Shown here piece after piece: positions 23,625 to 36,600 of a stretch of DNA of 64,000 nt. The first letter of the stretch is position 1. Every line of letters starts with the position of its first letter. The stretch is from Stercorarius parasiticus. Lineage: Eukaryota; Chordata; Aves; Charadriiformes; Stercorariidae. Location: positions 124,001 through 188,000 of the forward strand of contig VWZL01002565.1 in assembly GCA_013396915.1 (NCBI GenBank), in the 5' to 3' direction. The position numbers were made by a program, and so were the translations under genes. The notes under the pieces are model-generated. The model was given only the letters and a program-made list of their open reading frames with translations, had not been told where the DNA came from and searched no databases.

Positions 23625-24595
23625 TGCCTACTGGGAATACAGGCAGAGGTACCAAATGCCTTCTTCACTTCAGTCTTCACTACTAAGACTGTGCTTCAGA
23701 AATCTAAGGATTCAGAGATTAGGTAAAAAGTCAGGAGCAAGCAAGACTTACCCTTGGTGGAAGAATATCAGTTTAGGGAATACCTAAAGAAACTGGACAT
23801 ACAAAATTCCATGGGATCTGATGGGAAGTGTCCACAAGTGCTGAGAGAGCTGGCTGATGCCATTGTGACACCATTCTCAATTACCTTCAACCAACCATGG
23901 TAATTGTGAGAGGTACCTGAGTACTGGATGAGAGCAAACATCACTCATATCTTCAAGAAGGGTAAGAGAGAAGGACCCATGGAACTACAGACCCATCAGT
24001 CTCACCTCGACCCCTGGGAAGGTGATGGAAAAACTAATCCTGGAAACCATTTCCAGGCACATAAAGAATGAGAAATATATCAGGAGTAGTCAGCATAGAG
24101 TCATCAAGGGGAAGTCATGCTTAACCAACTTGGTAGCCTTTTGTGATGAGATGACTGGCTTGGTAGATGAGGGGAGAGCAGTGGATATTGTCTACCTGGA
24201 CGTCAGTAAAATCTTTGACACCGTTTCACATAAGATCCTTATAGGCATTCTGTTGATGTATGGACTGGATGAGAAGATAGTGGGGTGGGCTGAAAACCGG
24301 CTGAACAACTGGGTCCAGAGGACAGTGATCAGTGGTACAAAGTTGGAGACTAGCGACTAGCAGTGTACCCGAGGATCAGTACTGAATCTGATCCTGCTTA
24401 ACATCTTAATTAATGATCTGAATGATGGTCCAGACTGCATCTCGGCAAGTTTTGTGACGCAAAAACTTGGAGGGGTGGTTGATACGTCAGAGGGTTGTGC
24501 TGCCATCTAGAGGGACCTTGACATGCTGGAGAAATGGTCTGAGAGGAACCACATGAAGTTCAACAAGGGAAATGCCAAATCCTATCTTAGGTGAC
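23625..24595 (+). mobile_element. CR1 LINE internal fragment with reverse-transcriptase core
   Basis: This part of CR1 ORF2 lies upstream of the usual surviving 3' end. It opens with NAFFTSVFTTKT, typical of the linker before the RT domain. The frame 24022-24360 then carries SRHIKNEKYIRSSQHRVIKG, SCLTNLVAFCDEMTGLVDEG and the RT motif A region YLDVSKIFDTVSHKIL; in an active enzyme this carries a catalytic aspartate. The frame stops at 24358-24360. Downstream bases still resemble ORF2 (CATGCTGGAGAAATGGTCTG, AACCACATGAAGTTCAACAA) but in shifted frames with stops. The fragment lacks both the 5' portion and the 3' UTR and is dead. Loss of the 3' end is unusual for CR1 and implies a later deletion or rearrangement. 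Confidence 0.9.
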
Positions 24596-27500
24596 CTTTT
24601 TCAAAGTGGTTTGACAGTCTTTCTAGTTTTGAATGTACATTTCAAGAAATTGCCTCTGAAGTAAATAAGCGTCTAAGTATTTATTTACCAAAGACAGGTT
24701 ATCAGCTTTCAGTAAGTTGCAAAAACACATGTATTTTTGTACACGGAGGTGTATAAACACAGACATATAAATTAATTTAACAATATGTATAACCACGTAT
24801 AAGTACATACAGACCTCAATGCATACGTACACACATACATTCAGAGACAGATTTTATAGAAAGATGTTTGTGTATACACATGCATATACAGAGGCTTATC
24901 AAAAGTTAAAATATCAGGCACTACAGTGATGTAATTTAGACAACTAGGATTTGAATACAAGTGTCAAAGTAACATAGCTGTTTTAACTTCAGTCCTATCT
25001 CATGCGGTTTGTATGGATAAAACCTCTTTTCTACAGTTGGGAATTCAATTTCTGCTGAAGTATGCTATTTTAAGCTCCTTGTGTTTCAGTCTTATGTTTC
25101 TTGTGAATAATCATTAAAAGAAAGCAAAATCAATAAAGAGATTGAAAGAGATTGCTTCTAGAACTCCAGAAATATTTGCAAATGCTGTAGCAAATACTAT
25201 TTGCTAGAATAGAGATAAGTACATATATATAGCTTAGAAATAATGGAATTCATTGTGGAGTTCCGGGATCAGAGCTCAGGACTGCACAGTAAACAGTTCT
25301 AAAAGCATTACCATAAGTCAGAGAATCAGAAGACTTCACAGCTTAATATCCACCTGGGAGAGCTTTTTAGATAGGGATGTCAGGAAGGAACAATACGTCT
25401 GAAACACTACCACAGTAATGGGAAGTACTTCAGTGTTCTCCTGGATAGAGCTGAGCAAACTCCCTTTTTCTGAACTTGACACACAAGCTGTAATTTCTAA
25501 AATATACTGAATAACTTGTTTTGATCGTACTACAGTAATCTACAGGTATTGCATCTTAATGGAAAATTCCAATTAATGCAAGCATCAGAACAGAGCTTTG
25601 GTAGTTCTAAAGGGCTCTTTACTCACAGCACCATTTACTTTTCAAAGTAGTACAAACCCACTTTGTTGGACCACTCTACCACTAATGTCAGATTGCTTTC
25701 TGTCTTCTCTTTAGCAAACAGTTGTCTTTGAAAAGTTCTTTCTTCCAAGACACTGACAACCTCATCTTCAGTCCCACTATGAAATTCATATGAAAAGGTT
25801 TTGGTCAATGTTTTGTTTTCAGCATCTCCTGTGTTGAAAAACCAAGGCTGTCGGCCAGAAGAAGCAACGAACTAAAGGGACTCTGGAGATTCAAATAACT
25901 TGTGTTATCCTTTCACTGCTCATTGACTTTTAGCACACATTCAAAATCACAGACAAAATCAATGTAAGTTTTCCACAGAGAGTTTCAGAATACCTTATGT
26001 ATGTGCTTGCTAATTTGTGTATGTAATGTAATTTAATTTATGTGTATGTAATGCACATATTTTCATCTGCAACACAGTCAGGATAAAATGTATCAACTTT
26101 TAAATTATGCAGAATCAACTTACTACAGTGAATGGATAGGGAATAAATAGCACAAATTTTCCATTTGTAAATACAAGAGAAATTGATTCCATATAGTATA
26201 ATTATACTATTATCAATAATATGCAATCATCAAACAATAGCATTTGGCCAGACATTCAGACGTGCATTATGATAGATATCCTTAATATTCCACAACAAGA
26301 AGTTATAGCTTTGAGTGTTTGGATATTTTTTTCATCCCCACATATTACCCAGAAGAAAAAAACTTGCTACATCAGAACCACAATGGAATATTTGTTTGGA
26401 GCTGGTCTACGAGGAAAGAACTTTTGAAACACCAGAATAGTTTCTAGTACACTTGGTGTTTTTTCGAATTTACTTTGCAAGAACTGACCTGGTCCAGTCA
26501 TCCTTAATGAGATATAGGACTGACCAGAACACAGGTCAAAAAGCTATGCTTCTGCATCCTGTAAAACCTGGGTTGCAATGACAGCATTGCCACTTTATTA
26601 CAGCATATAGAGTGTCGGTAGCTGATCGAACTGCCTTCTGACAACCTTCAACAGTTATTTTTGAGGTTAAGTGGCTCATTTCACACCAGCTACACAGCAC
26701 TGGGAAATGAGGTTTTGTGGAGAAGTATTCTGTGTGATAGTATTTGAAGTGACTAGGAAATGAGGCACAGGAGATTGCTCTGCAATAGGATTGGTTACTG
26801 TAAGTACTTCAAATGTTTGCCATTATACAGTACATTGACAAGCTCTTTACCCAGTTTGATGTCTGTTAATTCAGCATGCTTAACAAGCATATCTGTCCTA
26901 ACACTGAATAGTAAAATAATGTTCACTCCACCTAGGCTGAGTAAATAACAAAATTCCAACCAGGACTACAGAGTCTGAAGGTTCTTGAGCATTTAAATTC
27001 TTTCTTTGGGGTTAGCCCTTACTATTTAGCTTCTACTATAGGGGTTTTTTTTAACTGTTTAACTCAACAAATATAGTTGCAGTGAACAGCTAAATAAGAG
27101 ACACACATTCCTTTTATACACAGAAATTCATAGTAAGCATGGAAACAAATTATTTTCACTGACTGGAAGGGGACAGGGAGTGACATATTAAGATACATTT
27201 GCAAACATGGTTGTTTTCCTATGTGTCATGGGTTGAAAGATGTTGCTTGGCATTTGGCAAGTTTTTACACAAAGCAAAAATCCTTGTGATGGTCTTCTGT
27301 GCATCATGTAGGGCTAGCTAGAAACTTCATAGAAGTTGAGTTATCCTAAGACAAAAACTTTCACTATACAGACAGGTCAAATTATCTAAGTTAAATTCAT
27401 GATTTTTCACATTCCCAAGTCATTATGTATAGAGGCAGAGTTCCCACAGAAGCAGACAGCTAATCAGGCATATGACAGACACGTAATCAGCTATGCACAA

Positions 27501-28302
27501 AGAATGCACCCAGTTGCTTACTTATAAACCCAAGTAAGACTTAGATACGGTCTTATATCTGCATTACTTTTCTCAAAGCTGCAAGTCAAGAACAAATTTA
27601 TTCACTATTATTAAGTTTATAAGGAATATAGTTCTTATGGAGATAATAAAATGCAATGTTTTAGACTACTGGGGTGGTTATAGAAGATCTTTGAAATTCT
27701 TATAATGGCAAAACTCCCATTGGCATCAAGGAGAATTTTGCCTGCCAAAAGACTGCAAGATCAACCAGACAGTATTTACAATAAATTTACAGTACATTTA
27801 AAGGCTTTTATGACTTCAAAAATAATTTTGTGATTTCCCACATAATAGGTCTCTAGACTTCTGATGAACTAATTTACAGATTCTTCTTCATGGATATTAG
27901 TTTACACACTTGAGAGAAAGGTACAAATTACAATATCATAGAGTAATGGATTTTGCCCTTTCTTAAACTTCAGGGATTTAGGATAAAAATGAACCATCAG
28001 CATTTTTTTTGGTTTTGGTCCAACTCTCCATATAACCAGACAGACTCATAATTCATCAAGAAGGTACTTTCTGCTGGAGAGAGAGCTAAATTTTCCCTAA
28101 TTATGTCATGGTAATCAGAGGTACTTACCTCTTTTATTTGCATGAAGAATACATTTGTGCCTAGTGCAGTATCTTACTCTACTTTAGTTAATGCTAATAA
28201 TTTAAACATATATTTTCTAAATTTGCATGAAAAGGGGAATATTAACAGTATCCTACTGTAAGAGTAATTTGAAAATCTCCTTGGTGCTCTATATTACCCA
28301 GG
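24596..28302. other. Gene-free block
   Basis: It includes a CA/TA-rich stretch at about 24725-24895 and a possible B-box-like segment on the minus strand near 24950 (AGGATTTGAATAC). I see no exon-like segment with matched splice sites. Long frames here are AT-rich and motif-free. Confidence 0.5.
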
Positions 28303-28395
28303 GAGTGAGTGGGAGAGAGACAGAGAATGAAAGAGAGAAAAACAAAGGACAAAGAGAAAGAGAGAGGGGAAAAGGGGAGGTGGGGAGGAGGGAGA
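28303..28395 (+). repeat. Purine-rich (GA)n-like tract
   Basis: A run of about 90 bases that is almost entirely A and G (GAGAGAGACAGAGAATG, AAAGAGAAAGAGAGAGGGG) and ends in G-blocks. The overlapping frames rich in R, E, K and G are compositional. Confidence 0.9.
28366..28392 (+). other. Predicted G-quadruplex motif
   Basis: Four G-blocks of 4, 4, 4 and 3 (28366-28369, 28374-28377, 28382-28385, 28390-28392) are separated by 4-base loops, meeting the standard G3+N1-7 rule. It lies at the 3' side of the purine tract. The motif is seen; folding is inferred. Confidence 0.75.
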
Positions 28396-31300
28396 AACTC
28401 TTCCAGGGGTGATTCAGAGCAGAAATCTTACGGAAGTATTTTGATTCTGATTGGAAATTCCCATGTCAGTTGCCTTTGTTTAAGCACTATTAATAACCCT
28501 CAAAATGTCATGAAGAAAGAAAATAATGGAGTAATTTTTACTACACTTTGCACACTGATGATTTTATTCTTACTAAATGATATGGATTTAGACATCATGA
28601 CAGATGTTTTCTGATACAGTAACATAAGGTGGCTTTTAGTCACTTGTTAATTTTGTTCTTTGGCCTCTCAACAACATCCTAGCAAAGTCAAATCTGAAGA
28701 AGACAAAAATACTACCTTGCAATTATCATCACTGTTACATTAAACTGTTACAATTCCACTTTTCATATAAAGAAGTCTAGAACTGGATAATTGCAGCATG
28801 ATTGCAGTAGTGATTTTCTCCTTCTGCCAATGACTTTGTATTGCAATTCTATTGCTCATAACCTTTGAATATCTGACATGTAATTTTGTTCTGATTTATT
28901 ATACTTTAAATAATATCTGATTGGTATGAGCTACATGATGATATCACTTGCTCTGGGTTTTACAAATGCATCTGAGTGTTTGCCACGCTGAGAAATTCAT
29001 ATTAGGCATTCTGAAAAAGGTTATGGACACTAAATAGAATGGCTTATTTCATAAAGTGTCTGTTTTAATATATTTCAAAATTTCACATCACTAGAAAAGT
29101 CAGCTTTAGAAATATTTTTTTTCCTAAGAGAAAAAATAAAGCTCAATTTTCTATGTCTAAATATACATATATAGATTACAAATGTGATACTAAATTGTCT
29201 GCTTTTGAAAATTGTATACAGATCTATCACCAAAGGGGTACAATGTAGTTTTATAATTCCTCTATCCAGTATGATCTCAGTGTACTTTTTATAAGATTGC
29301 ATACAGGAAATTTACCCTACTGCACTTTTTTTTAATGGGCAATACAAATGCAAACTATTCAAAGGAAATGATCAAAAGGTATACAGAAGCAGCTACAATT
29401 TTTGTTTAGAAGGATAAAAATTTCCTCTTCCACCTAGCTCTTCTGATTAGTTCATAGGAAGGTCAACCATGGGAAAACAGACCAGTGGCACAGCAGGGAA
29501 AAAATAAAAAAATATCAGACCTATTCTCTTCTCAGCACTGAGATGACAGTACTTCACAAATACAAAAGATCCGTCATACGCCTCCAGCTTTACCTAAGAT
29601 ACAAGAGTCATCTGGTATTTGTATAAGACCAATTCACTTAGTTTAGATGTGATCTTCCACCAGAATAATGGGGTTGGGGCTCAATACAGGCTTTCCACAA
29701 ACCTGTGAAGGTTGTCACAGGGTTTTTGTGAGAGAACAATTTTTATTACATAAAATAAAACCACTTTTTAAAGTGATAACATGATGAAAACCAGGAAAAA
29801 ACAAAGTTCCTCTGCTATATATTTTCAGTGCTTGATAGTCTATATCCAAGTGGCCTACCATTGCTCGGGGAAAGGTGTTTTCACCCTGTGTCTATACACA
29901 TGCAGACACCTACACAGAACTTTGTTTTATCTTAAGAAACATGTAATTTCTCAGTCCACTGGTATGATTCTTACAAAATCTTTGACTTTTACTGAATTTC
30001 AAAAGGAAATAATTATGCTGTAAATTTTATAATTTTACCTTCAATTGGGGGAAAAAATGATCAATAAACAAAAGAGGTGTTTTTATGTTCTGAATGGCTT
30101 TTCTGTCTTTTAAAAATTTTACAAACATATATAGTTACAGCAGCAGAAGGATTTATTTATAATGTTAAAAGTACAGATCACAAATATCTCATTTAAATGC
30201 AACTCTACAGCCAGATGAGAAAGGAAGGCAAATGTTATCACAACTTATTTAGGAAATGAATAATATCTTAGCACTGGGTACTCAAGCTTAAGGGTGACAG
30301 AATATATAATATGCAGAAACTGAAAAAGAACTTTTGGGAAAAGAAAAGAATTAAAAATAAAAAATGTACAGTGGTATGTCTGTTCAATCACAGTGAACTG
30401 GCATTTTAAATATCTTGTATTTATTCTTCTTTAATTATCGTTCTTTACAGATACGGGGCTTAGGCTGAACTGAAGTGCGTGCTACAGAAGTAGCACTGCT
30501 ACTAGCAACTTGCATTATATTGCCTGTCAGTCATTTTATTAAGCACCTACCACCTTGAGTTTTATCACAGAGGACAGCACATGAATAAGAGAATTTTAGG
30601 AATTTTGAAAGCACTATTTTATTCACTTTTACAGTACAGATTTCCACAGCACATAAACGCTTTGGTTTAAAAATTTAAAAACATATAAACTGCATGTGTC
30701 ACTCTTACTAGCAAGAATAAATAAGACAAGTGTTCCTGCTAGAAATGTCATTTAGAGGCATCATTAGAAAACTAAGCAGTTGTTATTTGAACAAAGTCTA
30801 TCAAACCAAGCAACACTATTCATAAAAAAAATAAATAATTGCCTCACACTGAAAGCAGGTAGGTTTCTCCAACGGCTGTCAGAGAAGCCAATTCTAAAGG
30901 CAATGGGGAACCACACAGAGTCCATTTTGCTCACCCTACAAAGATGATGTTCAGTGCATCACAGCAGTGTCTTAACAGCTGTACTAGGCCCTTTTCGTAA
31001 GTGACAGGTTCCAAGCTACACAGAGCTTTAGAGCTTCAAATTTGAGCACCATACAGAGGAAAGAAAATACTTTAAAAGCATGAGAAAAGGTGGAGGATGT
31101 GAGCTCGTGAAGGTGTACCTGCCTAAAAAGGAAAGGAAAGTTCTGACAGTTTTCTGCTCACCTCTTTCTCCCCTGAGAAAATATGTGTTGAAATTACTTA
31201 TTCTTCAAGGACTGGATACGCTTCATCAAATATAGACAACTTCAACACTGAAATCATCAATGTCTTCCTCTAAACAGTCTGACTCAGGTTAATTAATGAA

Positions 31301-33400
31301 TAACCACTCGTTCTTAAGAAAGAAATCATCTCACCCTAACATAAATGTGTTAAGAACAAGTCAAATGAATTGTGTCTTAAGAGTGTCATTTTTGGCCTCG
31401 CATATAAAGAAAGACTTGGATGACTAGTTAATCTGTGGTGTCCTAACTGCAGGTCTTTAAGATAATTGTGTCCAAGAGAACCAAAGTATGTATGTGTATC
31501 AGAAACCACGAGCTGGGCTGAAAGGGTTGTAGACTTCTAGCTAATCCTCTGTGGTAGAGGAATCTACCAGAAGATACTGGAAAGCTGTTGAAATCTATAG
31601 TCCCAAAAATTAACAATGCTTTTTGTCACAGTCTAGTTATCAGGGAAAGGAGATAAGTGAAACATATTCCATAAAGACACATACTTTCAGGTAATACCCT
31701 TAATTTTCTTCACCTCATATGTAAATGTGACAGATTCTAGTCACAAATGTTTTGAATCTTATGTTTTATGACACCTGGATATCCTTAATAAATTCATATA
31801 TTATATGTCTCCAATTTTTTAACTTACAGTGATGACCTTCATGAAAAAGTTATGCTATAGGATTTCAGTCTTGAAAAAAAAAAAGATGGCATAATATTCC
31901 TCCAAGCTTGCTGTCTTATTGAATATGTAATATAACTCAAAATGTGAGAATGTCATAGGGCATCAGAGGAAAAGAGCTAGAAATACACACAAGGACATAT
32001 ACCATTGCAACTTTGAAAATAATAGATTTTTTTTTTTTTATCTTTATACTCAATTCCATCCTCCTTTCCCTTTTCTAATTAGCTTTCCTCTATAGCTTCT
32101 CTTATAGCTCTTTAGCCTCTGGCTGGGATGACATGTGGAAAAATTCCTCTGAGGCCAATGTTAATGTGGTTCTCTGGATTGCCCAGTAGTAATCACAAAG
32201 TATTGTTGATAAAATCTCTCAAGCACAACACCTCCAGGATAACAGCCAGTGGCCAAGAAAGTAGGAATGACCTGAAGTTCATTTCTCTTTTTGTGTGGAA
32301 AGAGAATGACCCTGTCTCTCCTCTGCTGTTCTTCATTTCAAGGTCAGCTCAACATACTATGTTCAACATATACAGTATGTTCAACATACTGTGATACGTG
32401 ATTACTCGATACTTACCCAGCACTCTTACATTTTCAAAACTTTACTGTCTATGGTTAATCATTGAAATGGAAAATGAATACCATGCTATCATATGTAAGT
32501 AGAGAATCTGTGTACCAGTGACCAATGACCAATTAGCCAGTCCTGGTTGATTGTTGAATCTCATGGATGTTCCAAAAATCAATACCTTTGCAGCCTCCTG
32601 TGGTCATAAATAGGGTTTGTGAGAGACAAGTGCTACATTTCCGATCCTAACCCTGAGAGTTTAGAATTCAGAATACTCAGTGTTGTGCAGCACAGTGTCA
32701 GTGATTAAAGAAATATTTAATGTGTAATTTTTAATTTATTTTCTGGAAGAGTGCTTCATTTTATATTGTCCCATTATGAAAACCATCTTGTAGATCCTGC
32801 TGCAATATGCAGAACATAATTACTCTCCTGTTAGAATTCTGTTTATTCATCAATAATGGTATATAGATTAATAGAGACATACAACATATAGAAGAGCCTT
32901 TCCTTGTTTCTCAAATGTCAATTATTTTAAAGTTTCTTTTTAAAAATAACACCAGCGATAAAATTTCTTTTTTTTATTTAAAGTTTTCTACAGAATGGAG
33001 CTGGGATCAGAAATGCAGATGAAAGATATTTTCATGTGAAAAAAAGGAATCATTCATCTCAGAAATTCCTAATGAAGACTTAGTACATACTGTATGCCTT
33101 CAGCACATAGGACCAGTGAATAGCAGCATAAGAAAAAAATCAAGCAGCCATTATCATTACTGCCATCATCATCAGTCATCAGCTGCATCACACAGGTTTG
33201 TGCATATGCTGTAATGAAAAAAAAAGAAGGGAAAAAAAAAGAGTGAAAAAGAGAAAAGGCTCCTGCTAATTCTAGATTGCTGAATAATTTTAACTAAGCA
33301 GCGGACTATACCTCTGAATGACCTCTTAAAGGAGACTCATCATCAGCTCTGTCATTAGTCTAATCAATATAATCCTGTTATATTTTCTTCTTATTTATAG
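28396..33400. other. Gene-free block upstream of the exon candidate
   Basis: AT-rich DNA without recognisable exons. A hairpin at 32350-32391 is listed separately. Segments around 30.85-31.06 kb are less AT-rich and may be an old unclassified repeat. Nothing else is supported. Confidence 0.5.
32350..32391. repeat. Short tandem/inverted repeat of CAACATACT
   Basis: CAACATAC recurs at 32350 and 32382, with a CAACATATAC variant between them. AGTATGTT-C-AACATACT at 32374-32390 is a perfect 8-bp-arm hairpin with a one-base centre. The first AACATACT (32351) can pair with the same AGTATGTT, so two alternative hairpins are possible. Confidence 0.75.
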
Positions 33401-33527
33401 AGGCAGTCATAGGAAAGGTTATCAGCAGTCTCTGTATGAGCATTCTTCTGTCCCCATGGATGCACAATATGTCACCAACTGTCAGTCAGATCATCACCAA
33501 CACGGACAAGAAACAGCGACTGTGTGA
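33401..33527 (+). CDS. Candidate terminal coding exon, protein not recognised
   Basis: A good splice acceptor precedes this segment: branch-like CTAAT at 33360-33364, then a pyrimidine-rich run (TATTTTCTTCTTATTTATAG) ending at 33400. Taking one base to complete a split codon, the frame from 33402 gives 41 residues to TGA at 33525-33527. The peptide starts GSHRKGYQQ, contains SLYEHSSVPMD and DAQYVTNC, and ends in a His/Gln-rich stretch, QETATV. It is hydrophilic, like the cytoplasmic tail of a membrane or adaptor protein. A second frame (33403-33633, about 76 codons to TAA) is also open, which weakens the case. Local G+C is higher than in the flanks. It could equally be a conserved non-coding segment or chance. 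No other exon of the same gene was found here. Confidence 0.25.
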
Positions 33528-33633
33528 TTGGCCTATGCAACAGACTATATTCTTCCAGAAGAATGAACATGAGTCCAACATGACCATCGTAGATGTTGTC
33601 GAGCATGGAGATTTGGTGCAAATTCCCTGCTAA

Positions 33634-36600
33634 GTCAATCAGACTAAATTATTTTTATGATTTATTCCTAAGGAGGCCCTTAGTAAAGATAGTGGGTTTG
33701 CTACTTTTGTTTTCTGCTAATCTGCTTGTCAGGAGACTCAAAAACTACGTTTTTATAATTTTCCCATAATCCTTACAGGAGTTCAACTAAGAGCTGAGAG
33801 CCACTGAAACTTTGTAGGAAATAGGCTGGGCTGAGCATTAGCATGGCTATTTCCAACATACAATACTAACAACTACAGAACTTCATTTTCCTGTAATGGC
33901 AGTTCTTTAACCTTCCTAACAAACCATAGTAAGCAGCAGGGGTAAAAATGTCATTGTAGTTGGCTTTTAGACCACGTGATTTTGAGAGTAAACTACAGGT
34001 GAGAAAATTCACATCCAAATTGTGGGAAAATACTATTTAGAAGGAGATGTTCATATGCTGTTTTGGTTTTTTTGCTTAGTATTATCACAAATCACAGTGT
34101 TTCTGTGTGTATTGAGAGGGAAAATAATTGTACAGGGTTAGGCAATTTCAGAGTTCCAGGAGCAGAGCTATGTGAAGTTTATGCGATATCCACTTATAGA
34201 GCTCCAAGAAAAATCATTTACCAAGCTTGGTGCAACCTCTGTGTTCCAAAGTTCCCCAGACAAATTTGGAACAATATTTTATTAATGCTGTCTAAGCATT
34301 AAACTTCTACCAAAATGAGATAGGAAGAAATTAGTTTATTAATCTCTCAGAAAGCATCTAACATCTAAATAAACACATTAAAAAATCTTATCTATCAATG
34401 CCACTGCACTATAATCCATTATCTTAGACATCTGCATGTACTTCACAATTAGACACCAATATTTGTTGATGACTATATGGACATGTCATCAGTTAAAGCA
34501 GATCAATATTTTCTTCTGACTTGCCTGGAATACCTAATAAGAATTCAACATAAAATGGCCCAGTATTAATAGGAAAAGCCAAAGTTAGCAGTTTATGTTA
34601 TGCATTTTCTCAAGTCTCAGCTGTCAAAACAGCTCCTGCAGGGTTTGGTAGCTTTTTTGCTTTTGTTTCATTTTCAACCTATATATGATGAGCCGTATTC
34701 TGTGTAACTTTGCTCTAAAAATATTTTACTTCAATATCTAAATACAATGTTTTAGGTTATATATTGATTTTTTTTAAAAATATTTATTATTATATGATTT
34801 GTAAAATACCAAATCACTGTGCTGTGATGGCTTATATAGGTGTCTTTGACTTCTTATTGATTTTCTTTCAGAAAAGAACTGAGCACAAAGAGTTCTATTT
34901 TTGCTTTTTATCATTCTGGTGAGAGGAAATTAACTGCTATACATACAGAGCAAGGCTCTTCCTATGGATAAAACATACCTTAAATATAATCAGAAAATCC
35001 AGAGAGAGATAACTGGCAGCAAGTGGATGGCAGAAAGACCCTTCTCTAAGTCAGTCCAGACTAAGTAGGCTGAAGAGCTCAGAAAGAAATAAGACCAGTA
35101 TAAAAATGGTTCTGAATTTTATTTTCTAGATCCTGTTAGAAGACAATAGACACACCTTGGACAGGGTTTTGCTATAGGTTCATCTTCACCAATACACTTC
35201 AATGTGCCTAAAAGATGATTTATCAGGAAAATTATTCCTTATTATCAGTTAACAAGTTTCTCGTGGCAACTCTGAGTCAAGTCCTGAGAGAAAGGAAAGT
35301 AAAAGAGAATTATAGTGTAAAATGTGTTTTAAATGCCAGTTACTTATACAATATTCTCAAGAAAGAATCAAAAAAATAATTCAACTTTTAGGAAAAGGAA
35401 TAAATTCTTTTCCTACATGCCATTAAGAATCAACTCAAATCTTTGGTGTTTTCCTGAGTAAATTAGGTCAATGATAGCAATAGGTCAAAACCTTACTGTT
35501 TGTGAATAAACATTCATCTACCAAGCATTACAGCAAAATTTCTAAATCAGTAGTATTTTATCAATATTTATGTATCATTTGACAGTGATTAAAATCGGTT
35601 CTTAGGCCTCCTTTTTAAAATATAAATTTTGTTTTAGAATCTGGCAGAAAAAACATAATTTTTATTCAGGTTCTTATGCTTTCAAAGCTACACTGTCAGA
35701 TTTATAAGGAGTCCTTAAAGCAGTTTAAAGAGTTTTTCTCAAGTAGCAGATCACAATGAGGCAGTTAACAAACCAAAACCAAGCCAGAATGATACAAAAC
35801 ATTTTAAGGCAATTTTTCATTTTCTTTAGATTCCTTGCATTATGTCCTATACTCTTTGCAATCTTAACAAATAGAGATTCATAAGAAATGTTTCAGCTCT
35901 TTACTCCTCCTGTACAACCACACTGACCAAAAAAACCCCACAGGAAATGGAGAAAATCAGACATTCTTAACACAGCATCTCATTATAGATAAACAATGGA
36001 AAAGGTTTTCTGTATGAACCGCATCCCTTGTCAATATGGTATTCCCACTGACTTTGGTTTGACCCTTTTTTTATATATTGTATGTATGATAACATGAAGG
36101 ATCAAGACTCAGCATAATAAAGACAGACAAAAACTGAGCACAACGCACAGCTATTCATATCTTTTCATATGCTTATATAGCAAACAGTTCTTCCTCCTCT
36201 CTTTCATTAAATCAACTTAAAACACACTCCTGGGAACTTATAAATGAAATAGTTATGCCATTGACCCACAGTACTCTATCAAGATATTTATCTAGTTTTC
36301 ATTAGCAAAGGAAAAGAACATAGAAAAGCACTATCTATATAGGGTTAGATTTCCTATATTTGCTATACTTATTTTCAGAGAAGTGAAACTTAGGCCTGTG
36401 CCTAAAACTGGAGCAATCTCTGACAGTTCGCGTGTATACATTAGTGACTATGAGATCAATTATTTCTGATATATTTAGTTAATGTTGGATTTCGTTACTC
36501 AGAACAGGGAATTACCTTTTCCTAGGCTTGGACAATGTGTATGTCATTCAGTACTGGCAGAAGCATGTGCATAATAAGCCCAAATTGCATTCACACTGAC

